From Polyangium spumosum (lineage in GTDB: Bacteria; Myxococcota_A; Polyangia; Polyangiales; Polyangiaceae), in contig NZ_WJIE01000005.1 of assembly GCF_009649845.1 (NCBI RefSeq), positions 744,001 through 808,000 of the forward strand: a stretch of DNA of 64,000 nt, written 5' to 3'. Of this stretch, positions 25,130 to 34,271 are shown one piece after another. Numbering within the stretch: position 1 is the first letter of the stretch; every line of letters starts with the position of its first letter. The notes below the pieces were generated by a model. The model made no database searches. It had not been told where the DNA came from and was given only the letters and a program-made list of their open reading frames with translations. The position numbers were made by a program, and so were the translations under genes.

Positions 25130-26251
25130 TCAGGTCGACGTCTTCAGCTTGCGACGGCGCTCGGCTCGCGCGAGCGCGAGGTCGATCAGGCGGGAGACGA
25201 GCTCACGCGGCGGGACGCCGCTCGCCTCCCAGAGCTTCGGGTACATCGAGATCGAGGTGAAGCCGGGCAGCGTGTTGATTTCGTTCACGTAGACCTCGCC
25301 GGTCTTCTTCGACAGGAAGAGGTCGATCCGCGCGAGCCCGGAGGCCTCGAGGACGCGGAAGGTGCGGAGCGCGAGGAGCTGCACGGCGCGGGTCTCGGCC
25401 TCGTTGAGATCGGCCGGGACGCGCGTGGTCGCGCCGCGCTCGTCGATGTACTTGGCGGCGTACGAGTAAAACCCGTCCGGGTGATCGACCACGATCTCGC
25501 CCGGGATGCTCACGATGGGCTCCTCGTCGCCGAGGACCGCGCACTCGATCTCCCGCACGCCCTCGACGCCTTGCTCGATGACGATCTTGCTGTCGTACGC
25601 GAACGCGAGGCTGATGGCGTCCGCGAGCGCCTCGTAGGTCTTCACCTTGGTCACGCCGACCGACGAGCCCAGGTTCGCGGGCTTGACGAAGAGCGGGAGC
25701 ACGAGCCTCTCGCAACGCGCGAGCACCTCGCTGGGATCGCGCTCCCACGCGAGGCGACGCACGGTCTCGTACGGGACGAGGGGGAGCTCGTCCTGCGCGA
25801 GCAGCCGCTTCATCACGTCCTTGTCCATGCCCACGGCCGAGCCGAGCACGCCGGAGCCGACGTAGGGCACGCCCGCGAGCTCGAGCAGGCCCTGCACGGC
25901 GCCGTCCTCGCCCATGGGCCCGTGCAGCACGGGGAAGACCACGTCGATCGCCTGCGAGGCGCCGCCGACGGTCAGCGCGGCCTCGCCGGCGGTGCCCGGA
26001 TGCGCGAGCAGCGCGACGTCGGGGGCCGACTGGTTGAGCCGCGCGAGGCGCGGATCACGCGAGGCGCCGAGCAGGAGCGCCTCCTCCTGGAGGAGCCACC
26101 GGCCCGCCTTGTCGATGCCGACGAGGACGGGATCGAACCGATCCCGATCGAGGGCCTCGACGACGTTGCGGGCCGAAAGGAGGGAGATCTCGTGCTCGGC
26201 AGAGCGACCGCCGAAGAGCACGGCGACACGGAGCTTGCGCGGGGCGCTCAT
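25130..26251 (-). CDS. ddl: D-alanine--D-alanine ligase
   Basis: 373 residues. It joins two D-Ala molecules with ATP for peptidoglycan precursor synthesis, in the cytoplasm. The ATP-grasp fold is clear: VLFGGRSAEHEISLLSA, VFPVLHGPMGEDGAVQGLLE, GSAVGMDKDVMKRLL, PLFVKPANLGSSVGV (ATP loop), EQGVEGVREIECAVLG, and the Mg-binding end VNEINTLPGFTSISMYPKLWEASG. Length and motif spacing fit the DdlA-type enzymes (about 365), and the serine/tyrosine signature of D-Ala-D-Ala ligases is kept, with no sign of VanA-type D-lactate specificity. It is first of a two-gene minus-strand unit with the dehydrogenase. Confidence 0.95.
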   Translation of the reverse strand: MSAPRKLRVAVLFGGRSAEHEISLLSARNVVEALDRDRFDPVLVGIDKAGRWLLQEEALLLGASRDPRLARLNQSAPDVALLAHPGTAGEAALTVGGASQAIDVVFPVLHGPMGEDGAVQGLLELAGVPYVGSGVLGSAVGMDKDVMKRLLAQDELPLVPYETVRRLAWERDPSEVLARCERLVLPLFVKPANLGSSVGVTKVKTYEALADAISLAFAYDSKIVIEQGVEGVREIECAVLGDEEPIVSIPGEIVVDHPDGFYSYAAKYIDERGATTRVPADLNEAETRAVQLLALRTFRVLEASGLARIDLFLSKKTGEVYVNEINTLPGFTSISMYPKLWEASGVPPRELVSRLIDLALARAERRRKLKTST

Positions 26252-26349
26252 GAAGGCCGCACCCTAGCAGGCCGATCGAGGGCGGTGAACTTCCGGCCGA
26301 GGTCGGCCCCGATCGAGCTGGATCACGCGGGCTCGCGCGGACGAGCTCG

Positions 26350-26706
26350 CTACGGCTGGGCTTCGTCGGCGACGACGAACGCCTTGCGGATCTTGTCGAC
26401 CGCGACGCGCTTGAGGACGTGCCCGTCCGCGAGCTCGACGTCGACCGTGGCCACGCGCCCCTTCTGCAAGCCGACACGGGTCACGTGGATCCGCGCGCCC
26501 TTGCTGAGCGAGGCCTCGCGCAGGGTGACGTCCGCCGTGGCGACGAGGAACATGCCCACGCCGATCTCGCGCGGCTCGCCCGCCGAGGGCGTGTCCTTCG
26601 TGTCTTTCGTGTCGGCGCGGGCGACGCTCGACGTGGCCATGAGGCCACCGGAAGCCGCGACCAGGGTCAGGAGCGAAGACAGAACCCGCGCACGCATACG
26701 CCCCAT
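26350..26706 (-). CDS. Small secreted protein, unknown
   Basis: 118 residues (115 if the ATG at 26697 is used). An N-terminal signal peptide ends near SSVARA (residues 1-31). The mature part begins with a Thr/Asp/Lys linker (DTKDTKDTPSAG) and forms a small beta-rich domain (VGMFLVATADVTLREASLSK, GRVATVDVELADGHVLKRVA) reminiscent of SH3-like periplasmic domains. No catalytic residues are evident. It is 98 bases upstream (5') of ddl on the same strand, so co-transcription is possible. Confidence 0.6.
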   Translation of the reverse strand: MGRMRARVLSSLLTLVAASGGLMATSSVARADTKDTKDTPSAGEPREIGVGMFLVATADVTLREASLSKGARIHVTRVGLQKGRVATVDVELADGHVLKRVAVDKIRKAFVVADEAQP

Positions 26707-26769
26707 CTTACGAGATTCTCGCGATCGCGGCCCGACATTTCAGGCCCTGCCGCCGGACGGACGCGGCCT

Positions 26770-27378
26770 TCACGGCTCCTTGGGACACCAACCATCCAGC
26801 GCCTTCTCCACGAAGAGCAGCCGGTCCTGACCCCAGAACAGAAGATCCCCGACGCGGAAACATGGCGCGCCGCAGACGCCCGCACGCTCGGCCTGCTCGG
26901 TGGCCTCCCGGAGCCGCTGCTTGATCCGCTCGTCCGCCGTCGCCGCGACGAGCGCCGCGCCGTCGAGCCCGACCGAGGTCGCGACGTCCACGAGAACGTC
27001 GTCCGCGGAGATGTCGCGATCCAGGGCCCAGTAGGCGCGGTAGAGGGCGGCGACGAGCGGACCGACGTGGGTCTCCGGCGCCGCCAGCACCATACGCAGG
27101 GGCTTGACCGTGTTCATCGGGAAACGCGAAGCGAAGCGGAACGGGACGCCCCAGTGATCGGCCCATCGATAGAGATCGGCCGTGATGAGCCGTCGCTTCG
27201 GCTCGGGCATGGCGGCGAGCGGCACGTTGGGTGTGCCGATCGCCTTGAAGAGCGCGCCGAGCAGGAAAGGCCGATACACGAGCGTGGCGCCCTTGCGCGC
27301 CGCGAGGGCCTCGACCTGCGTGGCGCCGAGGTACGCGAAGGGGCTCGAGAAATCGAAGAAGAACTCGACGCGCTTCAT
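26770..27378 (-). CDS. DsbA-fold 2-hydroxychromene-2-carboxylate isomerase-like protein
   Basis: 202 residues. The family uses glutathione to isomerise hydroxychromene carboxylates in naphthalene breakdown; many members have unknown roles. Landmarks: VEFFFDFSSPFAYLGATQVEAL (the FDFxSP-Y start with the active-site Ser), RPFLLGALFKAIG, WADHWGVPFRF, and the cis-Pro region GVCGAPCFRVGDLLFWGQDRL. The start ATG at 27378 places the first strand at the N-terminus; an in-frame ATG eleven codons earlier is possible. No aromatic-degradation genes are adjacent, although a hydroxybenzoyl-CoA-reductase-type operon lies 16 kb away. Confidence 0.8.
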   Translation of the reverse strand: MKRVEFFFDFSSPFAYLGATQVEALAARKGATLVYRPFLLGALFKAIGTPNVPLAAMPEPKRRLITADLYRWADHWGVPFRFASRFPMNTVKPLRMVLAAPETHVGPLVAALYRAYWALDRDISADDVLVDVATSVGLDGAALVAATADERIKQRLREATEQAERAGVCGAPCFRVGDLLFWGQDRLLFVEKALDGWCPKEP

Positions 27379-27501
27379 GGGCTCGGAGCGCGAGGTTCGA
27401 CCGGGCTTCACGGCGACTCAACCCAAAACTCTTCCGTCCGCGATCAGGCCCCCAAGCCCAGCGAGGGCGCCGTGTCGGAAGGAGCGAACGGAGGAACGAC
27501 G

Positions 27502-27753
27502 ATGCGAAAGACGACGATCATGGCTCTGGCGACCCTCGGCGCGACCCTCTTCACGAGCGCGGCCTACGCGGAGCCCAAGAAGGAGAAGGCCGAGAACTAC
27601 GGCTACACGTTCGACGACGACGCGCTGCTCGGGGGTGACCTCGGCGCCCAGACGGCCGTGATCAAGGTCCGGCAGAAGGGGATGCGCGACAAGCTGATCC
27701 GACCACGCGTGCAGTTCGTGAACGAGCTCCTGAAGTCGGTCGAAGCGCTCTGA
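27502..27753 (+). CDS. Small exported protein, unknown
   Basis: 83 residues with a signal peptide (MRKTTIMALATLGATLFTSAAYA, cleavage after AYA) and a short basic mature part (about 60 residues) containing GYTFDDDALLGGDLG and VIKVRQKGMRDKLIRPRVQFV. Small exported proteins with this FDDD-L-GG pattern occur in myxobacteria, but I know no function. GAGGAACGAC upstream supports the ATG. It is divergent from the isomerase gene and converges on the hybrid kinase gene, with a strong hairpin between. Confidence 0.65.
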   Translation: MRKTTIMALATLGATLFTSAAYAEPKKEKAENYGYTFDDDALLGGDLGAQTAVIKVRQKGMRDKLIRPRVQFVNELLKSVEAL

Positions 27754-27824
27754 GCGGCGCCCCCTCGAGACGCTCTCCTCTCCCCCACCCCACCCCGCAC
27801 ATCCCCTCGCATCGTCACGAAGAC

Positions 27825-27864
27825 GCCTCCGCGCGAGCTCGATCATGCCCGCCCGCGCGGAGGC
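27825..27864. terminator. Hairpin between convergent genes, possible bidirectional terminator
   Basis: GCCTCCGCGCG (27825-27835) pairs perfectly over 11 bp with CGCGCGGAGGC (27854-27864) around an 18-base loop. It sits between the stops of the exported protein (27753) and the hybrid kinase (27872). No T-run, so factor-independent termination is uncertain. Confidence 0.4.
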
Positions 27865-27871
27865 TCGTGGC

Positions 27872-30800
27872 TCACGTCGAGAGGGGCGGCGGCGCGGACT
27901 CGCGGTCGAGCTTGCGCGGGGACAAACTCGCGACGGTCGCGGCGAGCTCGGCGGCGTCGACAGGCTTCGGGACGTGCATCTGGAAGCCCGCGGCGAGCAC
28001 ACGCACGCGGTCCTCGGCGCTCGCGTACGCGGTGAGCGCCACCGCCGGGAGCGCGCCCCAGCGCGCAGGCTTGAGCGCCCGGATCTGCCGGATGAGGGCA
28101 TAACCATCCTCGCCCGGCATGCCGATGTCGGAGACGAGGACGTCGGGGCGGAACTCGTCGAGCGCCGACAAGGCCGCGGCCGCGCTGCTCACGCAACGAA
28201 CGACGGCGCCGCACTGGCCGAGCATCGCAGCCAGCATCTCGCGGCTGTCCTGCTCGTCGTCGACGAGCAAGAGGCGCAGGCCTTCGAGCGAAGGGAGCTC
28301 CTCGAGGCCCGTCGGCAGCGGCGTGAACCGGTCGAGGCTCGCGAGCAGATCCGGGTTCGCGCTGAGCGGCAAGAGCACCGAGAAGATCGAGCCCTTGCCC
28401 TCGCCCGCGCTGTCGGCGCGCACCGCTCCGCCATGCAGCTCGACGAGGTGCCGGACGATGGCGAGCCCGAGCCCGAGCCCGCCGTGCTTGCGCGTCGTGG
28501 TGCTGTCGCCCTGGCGGAAACGATCGAAGACGTACGGGAGGAACTCCGGCCGGATGCCCTCACCCGTGTCGCGGACCGTGACCCGCGCGTGCTGGCCCGC
28601 TCGGCCGAGCACGAGCTCGACCCGACCGCCGTGCGGGGTGAACTTGATCGCGTTCGTCAGCAGGTTCCAGACGATCTGCTGCACGCGGCTGGGATCGCCC
28701 TCGACGAGGCAACCACGCTCGAGGGTGCTCTCCAGGTGGACCGACTTCGCCGTCGCCGCGGGGCGAACGGCCTCGATGGCCGCGTTGATCGGGCCGACGA
28801 GGTCGAGCGTGCGCAGCTCGAGCCGGAGCTTGCCCATGACGATCCGCGACGCGTCGAGCAGGTCCTCGACGAGCCGGGCCTGCAGCATGGCGTTGCGCTC
28901 GATCGTCGCGAGGGCGCGCTCCTGGGAGGTGCCGTTGAGCGAGGCGGTGCGGAGCATGCGCGTCCAGCCGAGGACCGCGTTGAGCGGCGTGCGCAGCTCG
29001 TGCGAGACGGTGCCGAGGAACTCGTCCCGCATGCGCGTGGCCTCCTGCGCGTTCTGGTAGAGCCGCGCGTTCTCCAGCGCCATCGCGGCGCGATGCGCGA
29101 GCTCCTCGGCGAAAGGCAGGTCCTTCGTGGAGTACCGATCGCCGACGCGGAAGAGCGAGAGCGTGGCCGAGGCCGTGTCGCCCACGGAGAGCGGGACGAC
29201 GATGGCCGAGCGCGCACGGAGCTCGCCGAATCGCCCGGCTTGCTCGGGCGAACCCACGATGCGCTCGAGCGCGGAGCCGCCGAGGTCGGCGAAGATCTCG
29301 GAGGTGCGGCTCGCGAGCACACGCGCGACGGGGCCCTCGCTCCAGCCGTCGACGGCGCCGCGGCGCAGCTCCTGCACGTCCCGCTCGAGGGCTTGATCCT
29401 CGTGGGCGACGGCGACGGTGATCGTCGTGCCGTCCTCGGAGGCGACGTCGAGCATCGCGTAGGTCGCCATCGTGGGCACGACGAGGCGGACGATCTTCTC
29501 GAGCGTGGCCTCGTAGTCGAGCGATGAGGAGAGCAGCGCGCTCGCCTCGGCGAGGAACGACGAACGGCGGGCCGCGTCCTCGGCCTCGGCGCGCGCGATC
29601 TGCTCGCGAATGAGGCGCGTCCGCTCCTCCTCGGCGCGCTTGCGCTCGCTGATGTCGCGACAGACCCCGACGAGGTAACGCGCGCGGCCCTCCTTGTCGA
29701 AGACGGGCTTGGCCGTGATCTCGATCGGGATCGTCGTGCCGTCCTTTCGAACACAAACGATCTCGCCGAGGAAGGCGCCCTGGTCGCGGATGCCGCGCAG
29801 GATGCGCGGGCCGATGCGCTCGAGCGTCTCGGCGTGCGCGAGGATCGTGACCGAGCGGCCGATGGCCTCGGCCTCGTTGAAGCCGAAGATCTGGGTGGCC
29901 TTGCCCATCCAGCGGAGGATCGTGCCGCCGAGATCGGTCACGAGGATCGCCTCGGGCATCTGCTTCAGGATCTCGTGCGAGAGGTGCACGGCCTCCTCGG
30001 CCGCGCCGGCGGAGAGCGAGGCACGATCGAGGGCGTCGGCGCAGTGCTGGGCGAGCGAGAGGATCACCCAGCGCTCGTCGTCGTCGAAGGCGCGAGGCTC
30101 CTGGAACGAGAGCGAGAGGCTGCCGACGACCTGGCCGTCGACGAAGAGCGGCACCGCCGCCCACGCATGGCTGCCGCGCACGAGATCACCGAGCGGGAGG
30201 CCCGGATAACGGGCCGCGAGATCGGCGCGCGAGCGGAGCCAGATCGGCTGCTTGATGCGCACGGCCTCGGCGACGGGCGCCTCGGTCGCCATGGAGATGC
30301 GAGGGCTGTGCGCGGGGATCACCTCGGGGTGGCCCGCGGCATGGACGATCTCGAGCTCGGTGCCGCAAGGCGACAGGCGCGCGATCGAGCACGCGCGCGC
30401 CCCGAGGACACGCGCGCCGTCCTCCACCACGCGCCGCGCGACCTCGGTCGGCGAGACCGCGCGCGAGAGCGCCGCCGTGACCTCGGAGAGCCGCCTCATC
30501 TGCGAGAGCCCTCGCTCGGCCGCCTCGAAGGCCCGCTCGCGCGCCGACCGCGCGAGCGCCGCGTCGATCGCCGATGCGCCGAGGCGAACGAGCGCCTCGA
30601 TCAGCGCGCGCTCCTCGCGCGGCAGAGCCTCGCGAAACGGACCCACGCCGGCCGAGAGGACGCCGTGCGTGCGGCTCCCGACGCGCAAAGGAAAGACGAT
30701 CTCGCGCAGAGCACGCGCCGCGCGAGACCGCGCCGAGGGCGCAGCGCCGTCGGCGGAGACCATCGCGACCCGCAGCGATCCACGCCTCGTCTGCGGCTCG

Positions 30801-31147
30801 CCGGCTTCGAGGGCCGCCCGCGCGGCGCGGCCGTGGGCCTCGGCGTCACCGTCCGGGCTACACACGTCCCAGAGGCGCTGCTCGTCGCGCAGATCCACGT
30901 GCGCCACGGCGACACGACGCAGCTCCCCCCGCTCGAGCAGATCGATCGTGCAATAGTCCGCGAGGTTCGGCACCGCGAGCCACACGACCCGCGTGAGCAC
31001 CTCTTCCAGCGTCGACGCGCGCAGGAGCTCCTCGGCCGCTCGTTCGACGAAGGCGGCGCGGCGCCTCGTCCGAGCGTCGTTGATGTTCGTCACGCCCGTC
31101 TGCGCTTGATCCCGAACGCGCTCCGTCTTCGATGCATCCCCCGCCAT
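27872..31147 (-). CDS. Hybrid sensor histidine kinase (GAF-GAF-PAS-GAF-HisKA-HATPase-REC)
   Basis: 1091 residues, no transmembrane segment, so probably a cytoplasmic sensor. Domains in order: GAF at about 30-200, GAF at about 215-375, PAS plus PAC at about 385-510 (ILVTDLGGTILRWMGKATQIFGF, GEIVCVRKDGTTIPIEI), GAF at about 520-700, HisKA near 710 with the phospho-acceptor in VSHELRTPLNAVLGW, HATPase with NLLTNAIKFTPHGG, DTGEGI and GGLGLGLAIVRHLV, and a C-terminal receiver (about 960-1080; LLLVDDEQD, VLVSDIGMPGEDG, KPVD). The first GAF region is atypical in sequence. The signal is unknown. It is alone on its strand, 69 bases downstream of nothing obvious, so its partner regulator is not shown. 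Confidence 0.88.
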   Translation of the reverse strand: MAGDASKTERVRDQAQTGVTNINDARTRRRAAFVERAAEELLRASTLEEVLTRVVWLAVPNLADYCTIDLLERGELRRVAVAHVDLRDEQRLWDVCSPDGDAEAHGRAARAALEAGEPQTRRGSLRVAMVSADGAAPSARSRAARALREIVFPLRVGSRTHGVLSAGVGPFREALPREERALIEALVRLGASAIDAALARSARERAFEAAERGLSQMRRLSEVTAALSRAVSPTEVARRVVEDGARVLGARACSIARLSPCGTELEIVHAAGHPEVIPAHSPRISMATEAPVAEAVRIKQPIWLRSRADLAARYPGLPLGDLVRGSHAWAAVPLFVDGQVVGSLSLSFQEPRAFDDDERWVILSLAQHCADALDRASLSAGAAEEAVHLSHEILKQMPEAILVTDLGGTILRWMGKATQIFGFNEAEAIGRSVTILAHAETLERIGPRILRGIRDQGAFLGEIVCVRKDGTTIPIEITAKPVFDKEGRARYLVGVCRDISERKRAEEERTRLIREQIARAEAEDAARRSSFLAEASALLSSSLDYEATLEKIVRLVVPTMATYAMLDVASEDGTTITVAVAHEDQALERDVQELRRGAVDGWSEGPVARVLASRTSEIFADLGGSALERIVGSPEQAGRFGELRARSAIVVPLSVGDTASATLSLFRVGDRYSTKDLPFAEELAHRAAMALENARLYQNAQEATRMRDEFLGTVSHELRTPLNAVLGWTRMLRTASLNGTSQERALATIERNAMLQARLVEDLLDASRIVMGKLRLELRTLDLVGPINAAIEAVRPAATAKSVHLESTLERGCLVEGDPSRVQQIVWNLLTNAIKFTPHGGRVELVLGRAGQHARVTVRDTGEGIRPEFLPYVFDRFRQGDSTTTRKHGGLGLGLAIVRHLVELHGGAVRADSAGEGKGSIFSVLLPLSANPDLLASLDRFTPLPTGLEELPSLEGLRLLLVDDEQDSREMLAAMLGQCGAVVRCVSSAAAALSALDEFRPDVLVSDIGMPGEDGYALIRQIRALKPARWGALPAVALTAYASAEDRVRVLAAGFQMHVPKPVDAAELAATVASLSPRKLDRESAPPPLST

Positions 31148-31216
31148 CGTGCCCCGATCGCTCAGCCTAGCGATCGGTGAGGGCGCTCGCCACTGTGCGG
31201 GTCCCTTGCTCTCTTG

Positions 31217-32032
31217 TCAGGAGGAGCCTTCTCCGTCCACGTCGAGCGCGCGGCGCGCCGCGTGCACGAGGGCCTGGACCTCGGCGCGCACGCGCTCGCG
31301 TAGCTCCGCGACGTCCCCGCCGACGTCGACGATGGGCTCGCCGACGACGATGGCCGCGCGTGTCCTCGGCGCGCCGCTCACGCGGACCATGTGGTCGGCG
31401 AAGCTCTCGGAGCCAAACGACGCCGCCGCGCCCTCGTAGGCGAGGCCGACGGGGACGATCTCCGCGCCCGTGCGTTGCGCGGCGAGGAAGGCGCCCGGCT
31501 TGAAGGGTCGCACCTCGTCGCCTTCGTACGTCGTGCCCTCGGGGTAGACGAGCACCGCGCGGCCTCGCTCGATCGAGGCGGTCATGGCGCTGATCGCGGC
31601 CGCTCCGCTCTGCTTGTTCGTGCGATCGACGAAGAGCGTGCCCACGCGCCGCGCCGCGACGCCGATGACCGGCCAGCCCGAGAGGTCGGCGCGGCTCAGG
31701 ATCGTGGCCTCGATGTAGGCGAGGCAGATCGGGATGTCCAAGCCGGAGCGGTGGTTCATCACGAACACGCGCCCTCGCCCTCCGGCGCCCGCGCCCGGAT
31801 AGACGTCGCCTCGCTCCACGTGGGGGCCGCGGGCGATCATTTCGACCCCATACAATCGGAGGAGCGCCTCGCCGTACCGCCGGATCCACGCGTGGAGCAC
31901 GGCCTGGCGCTCGGACACGGGCGAGATCGCCGTGTCGATCTCCAGCATGCCGTACATGCTGAACGTGAGGCCCACGAACGCCGCGGTGCGGCCGAGGAAG
32001 CGCCCCTTCTCCACGAGGCCTTGGCTGCTCAT
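31217..32032 (-). CDS. 1-acyl-glycerol-3-phosphate acyltransferase-like (PlsC family)
   Basis: 271 residues. It would transfer an acyl chain to lysophosphatidate or a related lipid at the inner membrane. The acyltransferase motifs are VMNHRSGLDIPI (motif I, here NHRSGLD instead of the usual NHxSxxD spacing NH-RSG-LD), RVGTLFVDR (motif II), VYPEGTTYEGDEVRPFKPG (motif III) and VPVGLAYEG (motif IV). A hydrophobic N-terminal helix (FVGLTFSMYGMLEI) anchors it. The start ATG overlaps the gatB stop (ATGA), implying coupling although the functions differ. Confidence 0.85.
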   Translation of the reverse strand: MSSQGLVEKGRFLGRTAAFVGLTFSMYGMLEIDTAISPVSERQAVLHAWIRRYGEALLRLYGVEMIARGPHVERGDVYPGAGAGGRGRVFVMNHRSGLDIPICLAYIEATILSRADLSGWPVIGVAARRVGTLFVDRTNKQSGAAAISAMTASIERGRAVLVYPEGTTYEGDEVRPFKPGAFLAAQRTGAEIVPVGLAYEGAAASFGSESFADHMVRVSGAPRTRAAIVVGEPIVDVGGDVAELRERVRAEVQALVHAARRALDVDGEGSS

Positions 32033-33477
32033 GCCCCGCTCCCTTCGCCGAGGAGACGCACGAGCACCGCGTTCACCGTCGCCGGATCCGCGCTGCCCTT
32101 CGTCTGCTTCATGATCTGTCCCACGAAGAACCCGAGCAGCGCCGTCTTGCCCGCGCGATACGAGGCGACCTGCTTCGGGTTCGCCTCCATCACGCTGCGC
32201 GCGATCGCCTCGATCGCTGACGCGTCGCCGAGCACGGCCATGCCGCGCTCCCGCACCACGTCGGCGGGCGCTTTGTCCGTGCCCGCCACCGCCGCGTAGA
32301 GCTCCTTCGCCTGCTTGCCGCTGATCGTGCCCGCATCCACGAGCCGCAGGATCTCCGCCACCTGCGCGGGCGTCACAGGGATCGTCGCCGAGAGCCCCGT
32401 CGTGGTCACGTCGCGCAGCACCTCGCTCTGCACGAAGTTCGCGAGCTTCACCGCGTCGGGATACGTTGCCCGCGCCTCGTCGAAGAACCACGCGATCGCG
32501 GGATGCGCGCCGAGCACGCCCGCCTGGTACGCCGTGAGCCCGAGCTCCAGCGTCCACCGCGTGCGCTTCGCGACGGGCAGCTCCGGCAGCGCTTCCTGCA
32601 CCGACTCGATGAACGCCTCTTCGAGCACGAGCGGCGGCAGATCCGGCTCGGGGAAGTAGCGGTAGTCGCTCTCGTTCTCCTTGTCGCGCAGGAGATAACT
32701 CTCGCGCTTCTCCGCGTTGTAGCCGCGCGTCTGCTGACGGACCCGCTCGCCCCGCTCGACGAGGTTCACCTGCCTGCGGATCTCCACGTCGATCGCGTCG
32801 GCCACGAACTTGAACGAGTTGATGTTCTTCAGCTCGACGCGCGTGCCGAGCCGCGTCTCGCCCACCTTGCGGATCGACACGTTCGCGTCGCAGCGGAAGC
32901 TGCCCTGCTCGAGGTTGCCGTCGTTCACGCCGGTGAACATGAGGACCTCGCGCAGCCGCCGGAGGTACTCCGCCGCCTCCGCGCCCGAGCGCAGATCGGG
33001 CTCGCTCACGATCTCGATGAGCGGCGTGCCCGCGCGGTTCAGGTCCACGACGGACTCGTCGCCGACGCCGTGCAGGTTCTTTCCCGCGTCCTCCTCCATG
33101 TGGATCCGGCGGATCCCCACGCGACGCGGCGCCCCGTCCACCTCGACGTCGAGCACACCCGAGAGCGCGAGCGGCAGGTCGTACTGGCTGATCTGGTAAC
33201 CCTTCGGCAGGTCCGGATAAAAATAGTTCTTCCGGGCAAACACGCTCCGGGCCTGGATCGAGCAGCCGAGGGCGAGCGACGCGCGCACCGCGAGGGCCAC
33301 GGCCTCGGCGTTCAAGACGGGCAGCGCGCCGGGCAGGCCGAGGCAAACAGGGCAGGTGTGCGTGTTCGGCGGGTCGCCGAAGCTCGTGGCGCAGCCGCAG
33401 AACGCCTTCGTCCGCGTGAGAAGCTGCGCGTGCACCTCGAGCCCGATCACGGGCTCGTACGCACCGTAGGCGGTCAT
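32029..33477 (-). CDS. gatB: Asp/Glu-tRNA amidotransferase subunit B
   Basis: 482 residues. GatB is the kinase/tRNA-binding subunit of GatCAB, which turns mischarged Glu-tRNA(Gln) or Asp-tRNA(Asn) into the correct amide. Landmarks: IGLEVHAQLLT, a zinc-type set FCGCATSFGDPPNTHTCPVC, GLPGALPVLN, FARKNYFYPDLPKGYQISQYD, IHMEEDAGK, GTPLIEIVSEPD, DANVSIRK, LKNINSFKFV, and the C-terminal YqeY-like tail (about 340-482). Length matches the family (about 480). gatA and gatC are not in the window. It is the first gene of a pair with the acyltransferase. Confidence 0.95.
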   Translation of the reverse strand: MTAYGAYEPVIGLEVHAQLLTRTKAFCGCATSFGDPPNTHTCPVCLGLPGALPVLNAEAVALAVRASLALGCSIQARSVFARKNYFYPDLPKGYQISQYDLPLALSGVLDVEVDGAPRRVGIRRIHMEEDAGKNLHGVGDESVVDLNRAGTPLIEIVSEPDLRSGAEAAEYLRRLREVLMFTGVNDGNLEQGSFRCDANVSIRKVGETRLGTRVELKNINSFKFVADAIDVEIRRQVNLVERGERVRQQTRGYNAEKRESYLLRDKENESDYRYFPEPDLPPLVLEEAFIESVQEALPELPVAKRTRWTLELGLTAYQAGVLGAHPAIAWFFDEARATYPDAVKLANFVQSEVLRDVTTTGLSATIPVTPAQVAEILRLVDAGTISGKQAKELYAAVAGTDKAPADVVRERGMAVLGDASAIEAIARSVMEANPKQVASYRAGKTALLGFFVGQIMKQTKGSADPATVNAVLVRLLGEGSGA

Positions 33478-33525
33478 CGGGCGGAGTATGGCAAGCCGAA
33501 GCGCGAATGCCCCTGCTTTCCCGCC

Positions 33526-33563
33526 GAAAACAAAAGCCCCCTCTCCCGGAGAAGAGGGGGCTT
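33526..33563 (-). terminator. Rho-independent terminator of the nuo operon
   Basis: AAGCCCCCTCT (33534-33544) and AGAGGGGGCTT (33553-33563) form an 11 bp perfect stem with an 8-base loop. On the minus strand it is followed by TTGTTTTCGG. It lies 22 bases beyond the nuoI stop. Confidence 0.85.
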
Positions 33564-33584
33564 CTGTCCGTCAGCGAATCCGGA

Positions 33585-34259
33585 TCAGTGATCCATCTGC
33601 TCGCGCGACAGGCCGGGATGCGTCGGATCGCCCGGCTCGTGGCGCGGGTTCGCGCTCGTGCGCGAGCCGTCCCGGCCGGTGAACTCCATGAGCAGGTCCT
33701 TGCGGTAGATGAACTGCTCACGCGAGTCGTACGGCGTCGCGTGTATGCCCGTGTCCATGCGGATCGCGTCGCAGGGGCACGCCTCGACGCAGAACCCGCA
33801 GAAGATGCAGCGCAGCTCGTCGATGACGAACGTCTTCGGGTAACGCTCGTAGCCGCGCCGCTTGTCGCCCTCGGCGTACTCGCCCGCCTCGATGTGGATG
33901 CACTGCGCAGGGCAGGCAGTCGAGCAACACAGGCACGCCACGCAACGCGGCGAGCCGTCATCACGCAGCGTGAGGCGATGCAACCCGCGGAAGCGCTCCG
34001 GGTAGGGGCGCTTCTCCTCCGGGTAGCAGATCGTCGTCACGCCCTCGTTGAGGGCCTCGAGCACCGGGTCGGGCTTCTGGCCGAGCATCATCTCCTTCGT
34101 GTTCTTGAAGAAGTGACGCATGGTGATCGCCATGCCCCGGAGGAACTCCGGCAGGTAAGCCTGGACCTCGGCCGTACGGCGGGGCCGCGGGATGGCCTTG
34201 CCCTCGATGGGCTTGCCGGCCGGCTTGGTCCACGGGTTCGAGGGAGTGCGCTTCGGCAT
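33585..34259 (-). CDS. nuoI: NADH-quinone oxidoreductase subunit I
   Basis: 224 residues. NuoI carries clusters N6a and N6b and passes electrons toward NuoB and quinone. Both [4Fe-4S] sets are present: CVACLCCSTACPAQCIHIE and CIFCGFCVEACPCDAIRMD. The N-terminus has the amphipathic region (EFLRGMAITMRHFFKN) that contacts the membrane arm. The C-terminal 35 residues are basic and not conserved. It is the last gene of the operon, 12 bases after nuoH. Confidence 0.95.
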   Translation of the reverse strand: MPKRTPSNPWTKPAGKPIEGKAIPRPRRTAEVQAYLPEFLRGMAITMRHFFKNTKEMMLGQKPDPVLEALNEGVTTICYPEEKRPYPERFRGLHRLTLRDDGSPRCVACLCCSTACPAQCIHIEAGEYAEGDKRRGYERYPKTFVIDELRCIFCGFCVEACPCDAIRMDTGIHATPYDSREQFIYRKDLLMEFTGRDGSRTSANPRHEPGDPTHPGLSREQMDH

Positions 34260-34271
34260 CGTTCGATCCTC